Shown here: one piece after another, positions 1 to 9,360 of the stretch
How the letters are laid out: the number at the start of each line of letters is the position of its first letter
Position numbering within the stretch: position 1 is the first letter of the stretch
Notes under the pieces: model-generated
Databases searched by the model: none
What the model was told of the DNA's origin: nothing
The model's input: only the letters and a program-made list of their open reading frames with translations
Translations under genes and position numbers: made by a program
Assembly: GCF_000829395.1 (NCBI RefSeq)
Contig: NZ_AP014681.1
Span: forward strand, 1-64,000
Source: Paucilactobacillus hokkaidonensis JCM 18461
Lineage (GTDB): Bacteria; Bacillota; Bacilli; Lactobacillales; Lactobacillaceae
Length of the DNA: 64,000 nt
Reading direction: 5' to 3'

Positions 1-1314
1 ATGTATGATTTTAAGACAATTCAAGACGCGCAAAGACTGGTATTACACGATTCATTACATACATATAAAGTTAAAAATAGTAGTTCTAATATTGCCGGAC
101 AAGTGATGGAAACCCCTACAAAGAAGGGGGCCATTGCGCTCTTCAGCAGTAAGGATTCGATGCAAAAAGCCCATGGTGTTGTGGTCACCTCTTTTGAAGC
201 ACTGGACGCCATTGCTGATCGGATGACTCACTGGACGCCCAATACATTCAACTGGCTGGGCTACACGCAGAACAGGGGGAGCGTTCGTGGTCACCGAGAA
301 GCTAACTTAGCTCAGATTAATACCTTGGTCGTTGATATTGATTTTTCTGACGCGCAAGAACGCGATGCTCGGGAGCGGGAAGTTTTGGGTGCGGTCACGG
401 TTGCCGACTTATTCATTCCCACGATGATTTTGCGGACTGCGAAGGGGTTCCATATCTACTACGTTTTTGATCAACCCATGTTTTTGCGGAAGAAACGCGG
501 CCAGTTTCCAGTCTTAAAAGCAGCCCAGAAAATGTCTAATTTTGTGCGGCAATGGATTCAGCAGCGAGTGGCTGGAGTCGATGTAGGTTGTAATAATTTT
601 GGGATTTTTCGAATACCACGTCAGGATAATCTGATTTTTTTTGATGCTAATATGTTGATCCAAGTGAGCGCTTTGATGAAGTGGTCACAGTATTATGCTG
701 CTCAAGTTCCCGTCACGGACCAAACGGGAGATAAGGTGATTTCATTGTCTCCTGATGAGGGTCGTCAGGTTGACCAGGCCTGGTTTAAAGCGTTATTGAA
801 AGTGACAACAGTTAAGTCAGGGCATGGTTTAGCCCGTCATAACACCGTTATGACACTAGCTTTAGCGATGTACCAATCTAAAGTTTCTCAGCAGCGTGCG
901 AGAGACGTCCTTGACGTGTTTAATTCAAATTTACATGAGCCATTGGTCGACCGTGAAGTTGTACAGTGCGTCAGAGACGCTTATTCAGGTGACTATCGAG
1001 GGGCCGCACTGAGTTATGTTCAAGGACTATTGGATCAATGGGTGCCTAATTTTTCAGGTAAAGTCGTTGCGGGGATTGGCTGGCATAAATTTGCTAAGCC
1101 ACGTGCCGAACGGCAATACAGTCATGCCCATGAATGGCGTCAAGACGTGCTTGCGTTGATTAATCGAATGGGTGGTTCTGCTGCTTCGGTTGCCATGTCA
1201 ACGCGTCAAATTCAGGCTGAGTTAGGGATTTCTCCGGCGAGTTTGAATCGGGTTATGAAGCAATTACAAGCAACTTCGCAATTGAGGCGGGTGCAGCGTG
1301 GTAACGGGTTCTGA
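1..1314 (+). CDS. Primase-like plasmid replication protein (AEP fold with HTH tail)
   Basis: This 437-residue protein looks like an archaeo-eukaryotic-type primase/replication protein of lactobacillal plasmids and phages. The hydrophobic-D-hydrophobic-D motif VVDIDF at residues 110-115 and the later KGFHIYYVF stretch (about 149-157) fit the metal-binding and sHx motifs of that fold. The C-terminal 60 residues (TRQIQAELGISPASLNRVMK) resemble a winged helix-turn-helix. Such proteins lay down primers at the plasmid origin. The frame is open at base 1, so the true start may lie upstream. The end runs straight into the oppositely oriented truncated repB, so a few C-terminal residues may have been lost. 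The product class is fairly clear; the exact replicon family is not. Confidence 0.6.
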   Translation: MYDFKTIQDAQRLVLHDSLHTYKVKNSSSNIAGQVMETPTKKGAIALFSSKDSMQKAHGVVVTSFEALDAIADRMTHWTPNTFNWLGYTQNRGSVRGHREANLAQINTLVVDIDFSDAQERDAREREVLGAVTVADLFIPTMILRTAKGFHIYYVFDQPMFLRKKRGQFPVLKAAQKMSNFVRQWIQQRVAGVDVGCNNFGIFRIPRQDNLIFFDANMLIQVSALMKWSQYYAAQVPVTDQTGDKVISLSPDEGRQVDQAWFKALLKVTTVKSGHGLARHNTVMTLALAMYQSKVSQQRARDVLDVFNSNLHEPLVDREVVQCVRDAYSGDYRGAALSYVQGLLDQWVPNFSGKVVAGIGWHKFAKPRAERQYSHAHEWRQDVLALINRMGGSAASVAMSTRQIQAELGISPASLNRVMKQLQATSQLRRVQRGNGF

Positions 1315-1774
1315 ACTGTTTTAGTAACCGAAACATTGTTTTTGCGTAACTACTTTTTAAATCTCTAAACTCTGCCAACGCATAACGGACCCAACTTTCA
1401 AGCTTGTTTAAAAGGGGTAAAGCACGTTCATAAACTTTTACGTCTACATAAGGTTCTTCTGCATCTCCATCAATTTTAAATTCTGTAAACAAAACAAAAA
1501 ACTCTCGAGTTAATCCACTTTTACTTCGTCTACCAAAATGTAATCCCATCATTTTTTCATAAGTTCTCTGAATGTCATCTTCAAAACGGTTATTTGCAGT
1601 AGGTTTATAAGCACTTAACTCTTTTAATTGATCAAAAGTAAAACGAATGGTCTGATTACTCTTATCACGCATACGAGAAATAATCGAAAAAAATAAATTC
1701 ATTTCAACTGGAGTAAATTTTCGAAGTGGAATGGTATTTAACTCTGGATCATATTTAATAATTTCATTTCCCAT
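1253..1774 (-). pseudogene. repB: RepB/Rep_3 replication initiator, N-terminal half only
   Basis: The first ~155 residues match the N-terminal winged-helix domain of Rep_3 (Initiator_Rep_3) proteins: a short leader, then RKFTPVEMNLFFSIISRMRD and YAKTMFRLLKQFRT. Full-length members are roughly 300 or more residues, so the second DNA-binding domain is missing. After KQFRT (near base 1316) the frame simply reads the antisense of the neighbouring primase gene for about 20 codons. The start at 1774 follows an AGGAGG-like site and lies just downstream of 22-bp iterons, the usual arrangement in theta-replicating lactobacillal plasmids. The missing half closely resembles the fragment at 11299-11762. 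Confidence 0.8.
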
Positions 1775-1840
1775 GCTGTACCTCCTAATGATTACAAATT
1801 AATTTTAGATTATGTTTATCAAGTAGTCAACTTTATAGTT

Positions 1841-1920
1841 CTACTTGATAAACAGACAAAACCTACTTGATAAACAGACAAAACCTACTTGATAAACAGA
1901 CAAAACCTACTTGATAAACT
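1841..1920. repeat. Iterons: three 22-bp direct repeats plus a partial fourth
   Basis: Three perfect tandem 22-bp units (1841-1862, 1863-1884, 1885-1906), each beginning CTACTTGATAAACAGAC, are followed by a 14-bp partial copy (1907-1920). A diverged inverted copy sits at about 1811-1830. They end about 65 bp upstream of the repB start. Iterons of this size in this position are the known Rep_3 initiator-binding sites of theta origins, so this is very probably an origin of replication, now next to a broken initiator. Confidence 0.9.
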
Positions 1921-2463
1921 TCTGTAAGCCTTGGGAGAGTAAGCCTCAAAAGGGGTTTAAAAGAGGTTTATAAAAGAGGTATATAAGAGGCACCGCTGTA
2001 CGAGGTCAAAAGCTAGAAACAAAAAACACAAAGGAGTGAGCCAAAAACCGGCTCACATTAAACTCCACTCGCTACGCTTCTTGCGCCTCACTTCGTTCGT
2101 TGCCAGATAAGGTGTGGCAAGCCACATTTAATCGGGCGCTAACGCCCCGAACCCCGTCCAAGCTGAGCCAGCTTGACTGCTTTTTCACTCGCCGTTAGGC
2201 AGGAAAGCAAAGTTTTGTAGAAACTTTGGCTTTCGCCATTTCAGTGTAAAGACTGGTTAAGAGCTGTCAATTCCTTATGCTCCCACGCTGCTCTCGTCCG
2301 CTACCATTGACAGCGAATAATCAAATTTTCTAAATCTTAACAAGACTTTAACTGCTATATTCGTTTTTAAGGGCCTTATTTCTCGTTTCTAGCGGTTTTA
2401 AGACTGTTTATATATATTTATACCAAAGGAAAAATAAAAAGCCCTCAGCAGGCTCTTAGAGGG
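1921..2463. other. Non-coding, hairpin-rich plasmid region
   Basis: No credible gene is seen. There are several short inverted repeats: GTGAGCC/GGCTCAC near 2037-2056, GTGGC/GCCAC near 2113-2124, GGGCG/CGCCC near 2133-2148, AAGCTG/CAGCTT near 2160-2175, and GCTGTCAAT/ATTGACAGC about 30 bp apart (2263-2315). The last 100 bp are AT-rich. Its place beside the iterons suggests origin-associated DNA, but no element can be named. Confidence 0.4.
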
Positions 2464-2658
2464 TTAAATGACGAAACCTGGACGACTAATAATATCTTCT
2501 TGCCTTTTTTGCAAAACATAAGTGTATAAGGACTCATAAAAATTCCTCTTGATCTCATCAGGTTCATTGACAGAAACTTCAAACAATTCTTGAATATCAA
2601 TTTGCCAAGGATCAGCAAGCATTTCATCAATTGTTTTTAATATTTTCTTTTCGTCCAT
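2464..2658 (-). CDS. Small hypothetical plasmid protein
   Basis: A 64-residue acidic protein beginning MDEKKILKTIDEML. I chose this start because AGGAG lies 8 nt upstream; an in-frame ATG six codons earlier has no such site. No domain is recognised, and there is no signal peptide or membrane segment. It lies alone between the replication region and the oriT-like site, a place where lactobacillal plasmids often carry short unassigned genes. Confidence 0.5.
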   Translation of the reverse strand: MDEKKILKTIDEMLADPWQIDIQELFEVSVNEPDEIKRNFYESLYTYVLQKRQEDIISRPGFVI

Positions 2659-2910
2659 TTTAATGACTCCTGACATTAAAATAGTGCTTTCAGTTTAGAT
2701 TCACAGATCTTACAGTACTTTTATTCAAAATTTGTTACCAAGCTTATAAAGATTATCTGCACAAAGCAATTAAAAAATTTCGGCTTAAAACAGCGCAATC
2801 TTCAGCACTTTTTAAGTGTTTAAAGCATGACAATCTTAGTTTAGGTGCAAACATAAATTGGATTAAAAATACAGTCAATTCAACAACAGCAGAAATTGAT
2901 TTTATGGTTA

Positions 2911-3029
2911 TCAGCAGACCGAGTGAAACGAGGTCAATGAGCACTTACACTCCACTAAAAATTAGTGGAGGTTTTGTGCTTAAAATCTGTCTCAGAAGTT
3001 GCCTTCGGCAACAACTAAAAATCCAAATA
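2911..3029. other. oriT: Orphan oriT-like site (MOBQ type)
   Basis: This stretch repeats the layout of the oriT upstream of mobA at 36768-36880: a shared block AGACCGAGTGAAACGAGG, then a nic-like core (reverse strand GTGTAAGTGCTCAT, 2937-2950), then a perfect short hairpin CTCCACTAA/TTAGTGGAG (2950-2969), then a GTTGCCTTCGGCAAC-type hairpin. The core resembles the RSF1010/pIP501 nic family (TAAGTGCGC). No relaxase gene sits next to it. Upstream, 2740-2910 is an open frame of about 55 codons without a start that I cannot identify. Confidence 0.6.
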
Positions 3030-3032
3030 AAA

Positions 3033-3620
3033 CTAACCAAAATCAATTTGATCTAACATAGTTTCGGTACTGGCTTGGTCTAAGCCTAAATAAGCTAAAG
3101 TCATAGCTTCACTTGAATGATTTAATAAGTGCATGACTAGGCCAACATTGTAATTTGATTGCGTGTAAACACGATAAGCCCCAGTTTTGCGCATCGTATG
3201 AGTACCTAGATAATTAATGCTTAAAAGATCGCCGACTTTGCTCATGATTTTATAGAACTGTTTTTCCGTAATATGCCGTTCTGGGTGTTGAATGGAAGGA
3301 AAGAGCCATTCAGAATCCAGCTTATGATCAAGCAGCCATTGACGGTACAATAAGAGCTCTGTTTGAACAGGCTTAAGGTACAAGGTATTAGGTTTACCAG
3401 TTTTTCGGTCATGAATAAACGCATTTTGTTTAATAGAACCGTCCGGATTAAAAATATCGGCCTGTTTTAAGCCCATAACGTCACTCACTCGCAGTAGCGT
3501 CGCTTTACCAACTTGAAAAATCGTATAGTTACGTCGGCCAGCTTTAAAGTTATTGAGTAACGTATCTTGAACCTCTTTAAGAACGTTTGAATCTTTGATG
3601 GGTAAGACAACTTGTTGCAT
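3033..3620 (-). CDS. Tyrosine recombinase, catalytic domain only
   Basis: The 195-residue protein is a site-specific tyrosine recombinase (phage integrase family) without an arm-binding domain. Visible catalytic elements are the first Arg in LLRVSDVMGL (about residue 44), the HTMRKTGAYR motif (HxxR, about 140-149), the His in LLNHSSEA and the Tyr nucleophile in LAYLGL. Single-domain enzymes of this size are common on lactobacillal plasmids, where they probably resolve multimers. The gene follows the orphan oriT and is divergent from the toxin-antitoxin pair. Confidence 0.85.
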   Translation of the reverse strand: MQQVVLPIKDSNVLKEVQDTLLNNFKAGRRNYTIFQVGKATLLRVSDVMGLKQADIFNPDGSIKQNAFIHDRKTGKPNTLYLKPVQTELLLYRQWLLDHKLDSEWLFPSIQHPERHITEKQFYKIMSKVGDLLSINYLGTHTMRKTGAYRVYTQSNYNVGLVMHLLNHSSEAMTLAYLGLDQASTETMLDQIDFG

Positions 3621-3723
3621 AAGCTGTTAGTTCCTTTACTTTAAAATTAATTTAGTTGCAGAAAACCTAAAAATCGAATATTATAATGTAGTACGATGGT
3701 AAACTTAAAGGAGGCGGATTAGA

Positions 3724-4002
3724 ATGAGTAATACTATTATTAAAAACAAGACAATTTCAACTCGTGTAACACCTGACATTAGTGAACGGGCTAAAGCTAA
3801 TCTAGCAAAACAAGGGCTAACCGTTTCTGAGTATATACGCTTATCGTTAGTTAAAGCGGCCAATAATGAAGTTCGATTAGTCAGCTTTTTAGATTCTCCG
3901 GAAGCCTTAGCCGCTAAAAAAGAAGCAGAAACAGGGCAGGTCAAAAACATTGGTTCATTGACTGACTTTGAAGATTGGATCGATAAGTTAGATGCAAATT
4001 AA
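3724..4002 (+). CDS. RelB/DinJ-family antitoxin
   Basis: A 92-residue antitoxin with an N-terminal ribbon-helix-helix-like segment (ISTRVTPDISERAKANL) and an acidic C-terminal tail that would wrap the toxin. AAAGGAGG precedes the ATG, and a TATAAT -10 is at 3682-3687. The stop overlaps the toxin start by 11 nt, showing translational coupling. It should neutralise the downstream YafQ-like RNase and repress the pair. Confidence 0.88.
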   Translation: MSNTIIKNKTISTRVTPDISERAKANLAKQGLTVSEYIRLSLVKAANNEVRLVSFLDSPEALAAKKEAETGQVKNIGSLTDFEDWIDKLDAN

Positions 4003-4294
4003 ACAGACTAAATCTTTTGAACGTGAATTAAAAAAACTAGTCAAAAAACATTTCCCAATAACTGTCTTGAAGCCTTGTTTAGAAGCAATTGTTGAACAAG
4101 ATGTACTTGTTTTGAAACAGATTAAAGATCATGCATTAAAAGGAAATTGGCGTGGCTATCGTGAATTTCACCCTGCCAGATATGGAAACTATGGTAAAAA
4201 TTATGACAACTGGATTGTTATTTATCAGCTAGATCATGATGAATTGATTTTGTTATTGGTTGCAACTGGCTCCCATGAAATCTTGAATCAATAG
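3992..4294 (+). CDS. YafQ-family mRNA interferase toxin
   Basis: A 100-residue RelE/YafQ-type ribosome-dependent endoribonuclease. The YafQ hallmarks are present: KDHALKGNWRGYREFH (His residues about 48 and 62), a WIVIYQLDHD strand and the terminal TGSHEIL with the catalytic His. It starts inside the antitoxin gene. With the DinJ-like partner it forms a type II toxin-antitoxin module, probably a plasmid-stabilisation system here. A strong terminator follows. Confidence 0.88.
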   Translation: MQIKQTKSFERELKKLVKKHFPITVLKPCLEAIVEQDVLVLKQIKDHALKGNWRGYREFHPARYGNYGKNYDNWIVIYQLDHDELILLLVATGSHEILNQ

Positions 4295-4330
4295 CTATAG
4301 GTTAGGGGCACTTATAAAAAAATAAATTAA

Positions 4331-4372
4331 AATAGCCCCCAATATCTACATTATAGATATTGGGGGCTATTC
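4331..4372 (+). terminator. Rho-independent terminator of the TA operon
   Basis: An 18-bp near-perfect inverted repeat, AATAGCCCCCAATATCTA with its complement around a short loop, sits 37 bp after the toxin stop. It could serve both strands. Confidence 0.85.
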
Positions 4373-4552
4373 TTTCAACGTTTTCGAGGGGTTATTTGTT
4401 AATTATAGACCCTATACAAACATATTTTGTAAAAAGCCTTTTTTCTGTTCTTTCAACAAATCTAACTTACGTTGATGAAGAGTGATAGTGTTGTCTAACT
4501 GTTTGAAAAATAACCCAATTTTTTGTTGACGACTTTTGTCTCGCGCTCTTCA

Positions 4553-5785
4553 TTATTTATCACGATGATAAAAATCTTTTGTATTAAAGAAGTCATTTAG
4601 AACCGTGTTCTCACCAGTCATTGTTTCATGTAAACGAATACCATCGACATTTATCCGCGCATTACGATAATAATCATTTGTTAATTGACCCCATGATGTC
4701 TGTGACGCATCAACATTATCGAAAATACTGAAACCGCTACTCTTAAGATAAGTGTACTTTGCATTATCATTTGTATAATTTGTAAATGAGCCAATATCTG
4801 CTCCAAATGGGAAAATCAATACTGGTGTTTTACCAACAATTGGTTGTACTTCCTTTTGCCAAAGTGCAGTGTCCTTTTTGATATCATCAACACTGGCCGT
4901 AGTCATATTTATATGACCCCAGGAATGCGATGCAAACTGCCAACCTTCCTTTTTCATAGCGTTAGCAACCTTTGTCGCTTTCTTAACTTCGCGATGTGTC
5001 TTTTTTGTATCACCATATTGACTCTTTGATGAACGATAACCTAGCGCCCCATTATAACCCGTTTCAGCAATCACACCCTTTGAGCCACCGTATGAGAAAT
5101 CTGGATGCTTTTTGATGAAGGTATCAATAATCGGTACCATGTCATAATCACCAATTTTCTTCTGACCATTATTGGTATATTGATTTTTAACATCACCTTG
5201 CTTATTGACGACTAATTTATCTGCAAATCCAGAATTCTTCATATACTCATAATAGTTAACATCATCCTGTGATATAATTAAAGGCTTCTTGCCTTCAGGT
5301 AATTTGACTGGTTTGAAAGTCACCTTCCCTTGTTTATCAATCGAAATGATATCTTTAAAGTTAATTAATACATAGCCATTATCATATAACTGATTCAGCA
5401 TCGGCATAAATTCGTCGATGGTCACCATATAATCTTTGTATCCCTGTGCCTGCTTAGATGAGAAAGCTTTACCAGGATCAACAATTAGTGAATGATAAAA
5501 AAGATGTGAAATTTTTGTCGGATCATCCCACGTGACCAACTTTGACTGTTGCTTATTAATACTCTTTTTTAGATGATCAACTGTTGTTCCTTTGTGCCCC
5601 GATAACACTGATTTTGCTTCTTTATATTGGTACTGTTGACTTAATGATTTTGCCTGCTTTACTGTCTTAGTTGTTTGACTATCAGTTTTTGCAGCCATAA
5701 CATCATCATCAATATTGCCATATAACCCTAAGCCTGCCCCCAAAATCAACCCAATGACAAGACTAGTTATCTTGGTTTTTATCAC
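4553..5785 (-). CDS. Secreted/anchored polysaccharide deacetylase-like protein
   Basis: A CE4-like protein of about 410 residues. The N-terminus is a hydrophobic signal/anchor (TSLVIGLILGAGLGLYG). The carbohydrate-esterase NodB motifs can be followed: SQDDVNYYEYM (paired Asp), FASHSWGHINM (SHxxxH metal site) and LIFPFGADI (R/KPPYG-like loop, without the usual Arg). It probably acts outside the membrane on N-acetylated cell-wall or exopolysaccharide glycans. I chose the GTG at 5785 because GGGGGAG lies 5 nt upstream; the longer frame to 5824 has no ribosome site. It stands alone and its end lies close to an AT-rich gap. Substrate unknown. Confidence 0.75.
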   Translation of the reverse strand: MIKTKITSLVIGLILGAGLGLYGNIDDDVMAAKTDSQTTKTVKQAKSLSQQYQYKEAKSVLSGHKGTTVDHLKKSINKQQSKLVTWDDPTKISHLFYHSLIVDPGKAFSSKQAQGYKDYMVTIDEFMPMLNQLYDNGYVLINFKDIISIDKQGKVTFKPVKLPEGKKPLIISQDDVNYYEYMKNSGFADKLVVNKQGDVKNQYTNNGQKKIGDYDMVPIIDTFIKKHPDFSYGGSKGVIAETGYNGALGYRSSKSQYGDTKKTHREVKKATKVANAMKKEGWQFASHSWGHINMTTASVDDIKKDTALWQKEVQPIVGKTPVLIFPFGADIGSFTNYTNDNAKYTYLKSSGFSIFDNVDASQTSWGQLTNDYYRNARINVDGIRLHETMTGENTVLNDFFNTKDFYHRDK

Positions 5786-5883
5786 AGCTACTCCCCCATA
5801 ATTTTTATGAATATTAAACGACAAGTTAGTGCCATTCTATATCTTATTACCTCAAAAATAAAATTATTCGTATTGTTTTATAA

Positions 5884-6921
5884 GGTAGATTGTAAAATTA
5901 ATCCGAACGCTGTTCGGACAAAAAAGATCAGCTTCCTTTAAAATGGTGTTTACCACAAACCCATCTTTTAGGAGCTGATCTTTTGTCTAGTATAACCTAT
6001 TCCGAACGAATTAAAATCGAAACCTTTTGTGAACTAGGGCTGTCCAATATCCAAATGGGCGTTCGGCTGAACCGATCACCGTCAACAATTTCTTATGAAT
6101 TATCTCGATGTCAACCTTATCAGGCTGAATTAGCACAAGCAGATGCCGAATACAAGCGATCACGATGTGGTCGGAAAACTAAGCTGAGCGATGAGTTAAA
6201 GCAAAAAATTCTCAACCATTTACGTCTAAGCTGGTCACCAGGAATGATTGCTCACGAATTTAAACTAGCTACTAAATCTATTTATAATTGGCTAAATCAG
6301 GGGAGAATTGGTTTCTCCTTGAATGATCTACCTGAACATGGCGTACGCCAACGGCGTAACGTTGACCAACGATCCAAATATAATCAATCTTTGGGGCGAT
6401 CAATTGAACAGCGTCCCATGATGATTAATCAACGTAATCGCATCGGCGATTTTGAACTAGATACAGTCGTTGGTCCTCGTGGGCATAGTAAGGCAGTTTT
6501 ATTAACTTTAATCGATCGAAAATCACGGTTCCTTTGGGCATACCGGTTATCGGACGACAGCGACTGTTAATGAAGCACTAACTAAGTTCCTAACCACTTT
6601 TAACGGTCCGGTGCACAGCTTTACTGTGGACCGTGGCACTGAGTTTAGTGGGCTAGTATCACTTGAATCACAATATGGTATTAAGACCTATTACTGCCAT
6701 GCTTATACTCCAGCTGAACGTGGTAGTAATGAACGCTTTAATCGGAATTTACGTTATTTTTATCCTAAAGGGACTCGTTTTGAGCACATTAGTGCTCAAG
6801 ATTTAACGACGACGTTACTCCAAATTAACCAGCGACCGCTTAAAATACTCGACTGGCAAACACCGTATCAGGTTATGCTGACAAATTTGTCCAAAAATTC
6901 GGATTAAATTTGCAATCTACC
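5884..6921 (+). mobile_element. IS30-family element, transposase frameshifted
   Basis: Inverted repeats bound the element: GGTAGATTGTAAAATTAATC at 5884 and its close complement (GGTAGATTGCAAATTTAATC read inward) ending at 6921. It is about 1.04 kb, the usual size. No clear short target duplication is seen. The same end motif recurs at 28692, 41446 and 54234 in other IS30 copies or remnants. Confidence 0.88.
5983..6907 (+). pseudogene. IS30 transposase, frameshifted
   Basis: The first frame (5983-6570, TTG start after AGGAG) carries the helix-turn-helix and the first half of the DDE domain (IGDFELDTVVG). Reading then leaves the frame near 6550; the conserved sequence resumes one frame over as TTATVNEAL and continues to VDRGTEFSG, the ERGSNERFNR motif and the end at 6907. 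IS30 transposases are normally one frame, so this is most simply an inactivating 1-2 bp indel. I see no slippery heptamer that would make it programmed. Confidence 0.85.
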
Positions 6922-7108
6922 ATATACTAATTAACGGCAATTTATCCTGAAAGGGTTTGTTGTAATGGTATTTCAAAGTATCTCGTTTAATACACCGATA
7001 AGCACTTTACTTAATGATACATAAAAATCGTGATACAATTAGCTGAAGTTTGAAAGGATATTATGGTCACTAAGTTACACGTGTAAATTTTTATGGAGGT
7101 GTTGTACT

Positions 7109-9223
7109 ATGGCGAATTTCTACGAAAATGATCCTTTTTTCAACAATGATATGGATGATGTTTTCAATCAATTATTTCGGGGCATGGATAATCAAAATTC
7201 GGAGCGTGCACGGTACTTAGTTAATGGAAAATCGTTGACACCAGATGAGTTTGCTCAATACCGAGCAACTGGTAAGCTACCCCAAAATAATAAAACAATA
7301 GAAGTATCTAAAGATGGTAAACAGGCTTTTAAAAAAGGAGGGATTTTAGAAAAGTTAGGGACTAATTTGACGGAACAGGCTCGTGATGGATTACTAGATC
7401 CAGTGATTGGACGTGAGAATGAGATTCAAGAAACTGCAGAAATTTTGAGTCGTAGAACGAAAAATAATCCAATCTTAGTTGGTGATGCCGGTGTAGGTAA
7501 AACTGCAGTCGTCGAAGGTCTGGCACAAGCAATTGTGGCTGGTAAAGTTCCAGAAACGATTCAAGATAAAGAAATCTATTCGATTGATTTATCGTCTTTG
7601 GAAGCAGGAACTCAATATCGCGGTTCTTTTGAAGAGAATATTAAACAGCTGGTAAAGGAAGTTAAAGCAGCTGGTAATATTATTCTATTCTTCGATGAAA
7701 TTCATCAGATTATCGGCACGGGTGCCACTGGTGGTGAAGACGGTGGCAAGGGATTGGCTGATATCATTAAACCTGCTTTGTCACGTGGCGAGCTGACTGT
7801 AATCGGGGCTACGACTCAAGATGAATATCGCAATACTATTTTGAAAAATGCGGCTTTGGCACGGCGATTCAATGATGTTGTGATTAATGAACCGACGGCC
7901 GCTGACACTTTACGTATATTACAAGGTGTTAAAAAGCTGTACGAAAAACATCATCATGTTGTATTACCAGATGATGTTTTGAAGGCGGCTGTGGATTATT
8001 CAATCCAATATATACCACAACGCACTTTGCCAGATAAAGCTATCGATTTGATCGACATGACTGCGGCTCATTTAGCGGCTAAAAATTCTCAAACTGATGT
8101 TGAGACATTGGATCAACGCGTTAAAAAATTAGAGGCAGCTAAGGAGGCCGCCGTTAAATCGGAGGACTTTAAAAAAGCCGATGATATCAAGAAGTCGATC
8201 GAGGAAACCAAGCAAAAAATTAAAGAAACGGATCAAAAAGAAAAAATCACTGCCACGATTGATGATGTGGCACAATCGGTTGAACGTTTAACTGGTATAC
8301 CAGTTTCTGATATGGGCGCTAATGATATTGAGCATTTGAAAAATCTTGATAAGCGTCTGAAAAGTAAGGTAATCGGTCAAGATGAAGCGGTTGAAATGGT
8401 AGCAAAAGCAATTCGGCGTAACCGTGCGGGCTTTTCAGAGGGTGATCAGCCGATTGGAAGTTTTCTGTTTGTGGGCCCAACTGGCGTAGGAAAGACTGAA
8501 TTAGCTAAGCAATTAGCCTTAGATATGTTTGGAAATGAAAATGCGATTATTCGGCTAGATATGAGTGAATATGCTGATCGTACAGCTGTGTCGAAATTAA
8601 TTGGTACCTCGGCTGGATACGTAGGCTATGAAGATAATGCTAATACTCTAACTGAACGGGTTCGGCGTAATCCATATTCCATTGTATTATTAGATGAAAT
8701 TGAAAAGGCTGATCCACAAGTATTAACGTTACTATTACAAGTGATGGATGATGGGCGCTTAACGGATGGACAAGGCAATGTCATTAATTTCAAAAATACG
8801 ATTATTATTGCTACTTCTAATGCTGGCTTTGGTAATGAAGCATTAAGTGGTGACAAGCAACGAGATCAGTCATTAATGGATAAGTTAGCACCATTTTTCC
8901 GCCCAGAATTTCTGAACCGTTTTAATGGAATCGTGGAATTTTCACATCTGACTAAGCAAGACTTAAGTCAAATTGTCGATTTGATGTTGGCGGATGTACA
9001 AAAAACGTTAGCCAAAAAATCCATCAAACTTGAGGTAACTAAAGCGGCCAAAGATTGGCTGATGGAACAAGGCTATGATGAAGCAATGGGTGCGCGGCCA
9101 TTACGGCGAGTAATTGAACAACAAATTCGTGATAAGGTAACGGATTTCTACCTTGACCACTTAGATGTCAAAAACTTGAAGGCTGATTTAGTGGATGGTG
9201 AGATTGTGATATCGGCAGCTTAG
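7109..9223 (+). CDS. clpL: ClpL, AAA+ disaggregase/chaperone
   Basis: A 704-residue Clp/Hsp100 ATPase. It lacks the N-terminal Clp_N repeats and has the short Asn/Asp-rich leader typical of ClpL ([14 protein letters not shown]). Domain 1 has Walker A GDAGVGKT (about 125-132) and Walker [11 protein letters not shown] (191-200); a charged coiled-coil middle region follows (about 330-385); domain 2 has GPTGVGKT (about 456-463) and [10 protein letters not shown] (about 524). ClpL refolds and protects proteins in heat, acid and other stresses in Lactobacillaceae and is often plasmid-borne. The ATG has GGAGGTG upstream. It is monocistronic with its own terminator. No clear CtsR operator was found in the 180-bp upstream gap. 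Confidence 0.97.
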   Translation: MANFYENDPFFNNDMDDVFNQLFRGMDNQNSERARYLVNGKSLTPDEFAQYRATGKLPQNNKTIEVSKDGKQAFKKGGILEKLGTNLTEQARDGLLDPVIGRENEIQETAEILSRRTKNNPILVGDAGVGKTAVVEGLAQAIVAGKVPETIQDKEIYSIDLSSLEAGTQYRGSFEENIKQLVKEVKAAGNIILFFDEIHQIIGTGATGGEDGGKGLADIIKPALSRGELTVIGATTQDEYRNTILKNAALARRFNDVVINEPTAADTLRILQGVKKLYEKHHHVVLPDDVLKAAVDYSIQYIPQRTLPDKAIDLIDMTAAHLAAKNSQTDVETLDQRVKKLEAAKEAAVKSEDFKKADDIKKSIEETKQKIKETDQKEKITATIDDVAQSVERLTGIPVSDMGANDIEHLKNLDKRLKSKVIGQDEAVEMVAKAIRRNRAGFSEGDQPIGSFLFVGPTGVGKTELAKQLALDMFGNENAIIRLDMSEYADRTAVSKLIGTSAGYVGYEDNANTLTERVRRNPYSIVLLDEIEKADPQVLTLLLQVMDDGRLTDGQGNVINFKNTIIIATSNAGFGNEALSGDKQRDQSLMDKLAPFFRPEFLNRFNGIVEFSHLTKQDLSQIVDLMLADVQKTLAKKSIKLEVTKAAKDWLMEQGYDEAMGARPLRRVIEQQIRDKVTDFYLDHLDVKNLKADLVDGEIVISAA

Positions 9224-9271
9224 CTTAAATCAGTGTTCATAAATAACTTTATGTAAGAGGAGATTTATTGG

Positions 9272-9304
9272 GAAGGAGATCGCTTGATAGATCTCCTTTT
9301 TTCG
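9272..9304 (+). terminator. clpL terminator
   Basis: AAGGAGATC / GATCTCCTT stem with an 8-nt loop and a following run of T residues, 49 bp after the clpL stop. Confidence 0.9.
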
Positions 9305-9360
9305 TTGATTTTCACCATTTGATATTAATCTATTGAGTAAATATGGATATCGTCAAGAAT

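Noticed and set aside
1841-1920. Tandem 22-bp repeats as a CRISPR array
   Set aside because: Units are contiguous with no spacers and sit before repB; they are iterons.
2445-2944. Several 60-70 codon minus-strand frames overlapping the small gene and oriT
   Set aside because: They lack ribosome sites and overlap better supported features in other frames.
8626-8856. Antisense frame within clpL
   Set aside because: Shadow of a well-conserved coding sequence; no initiation signal.
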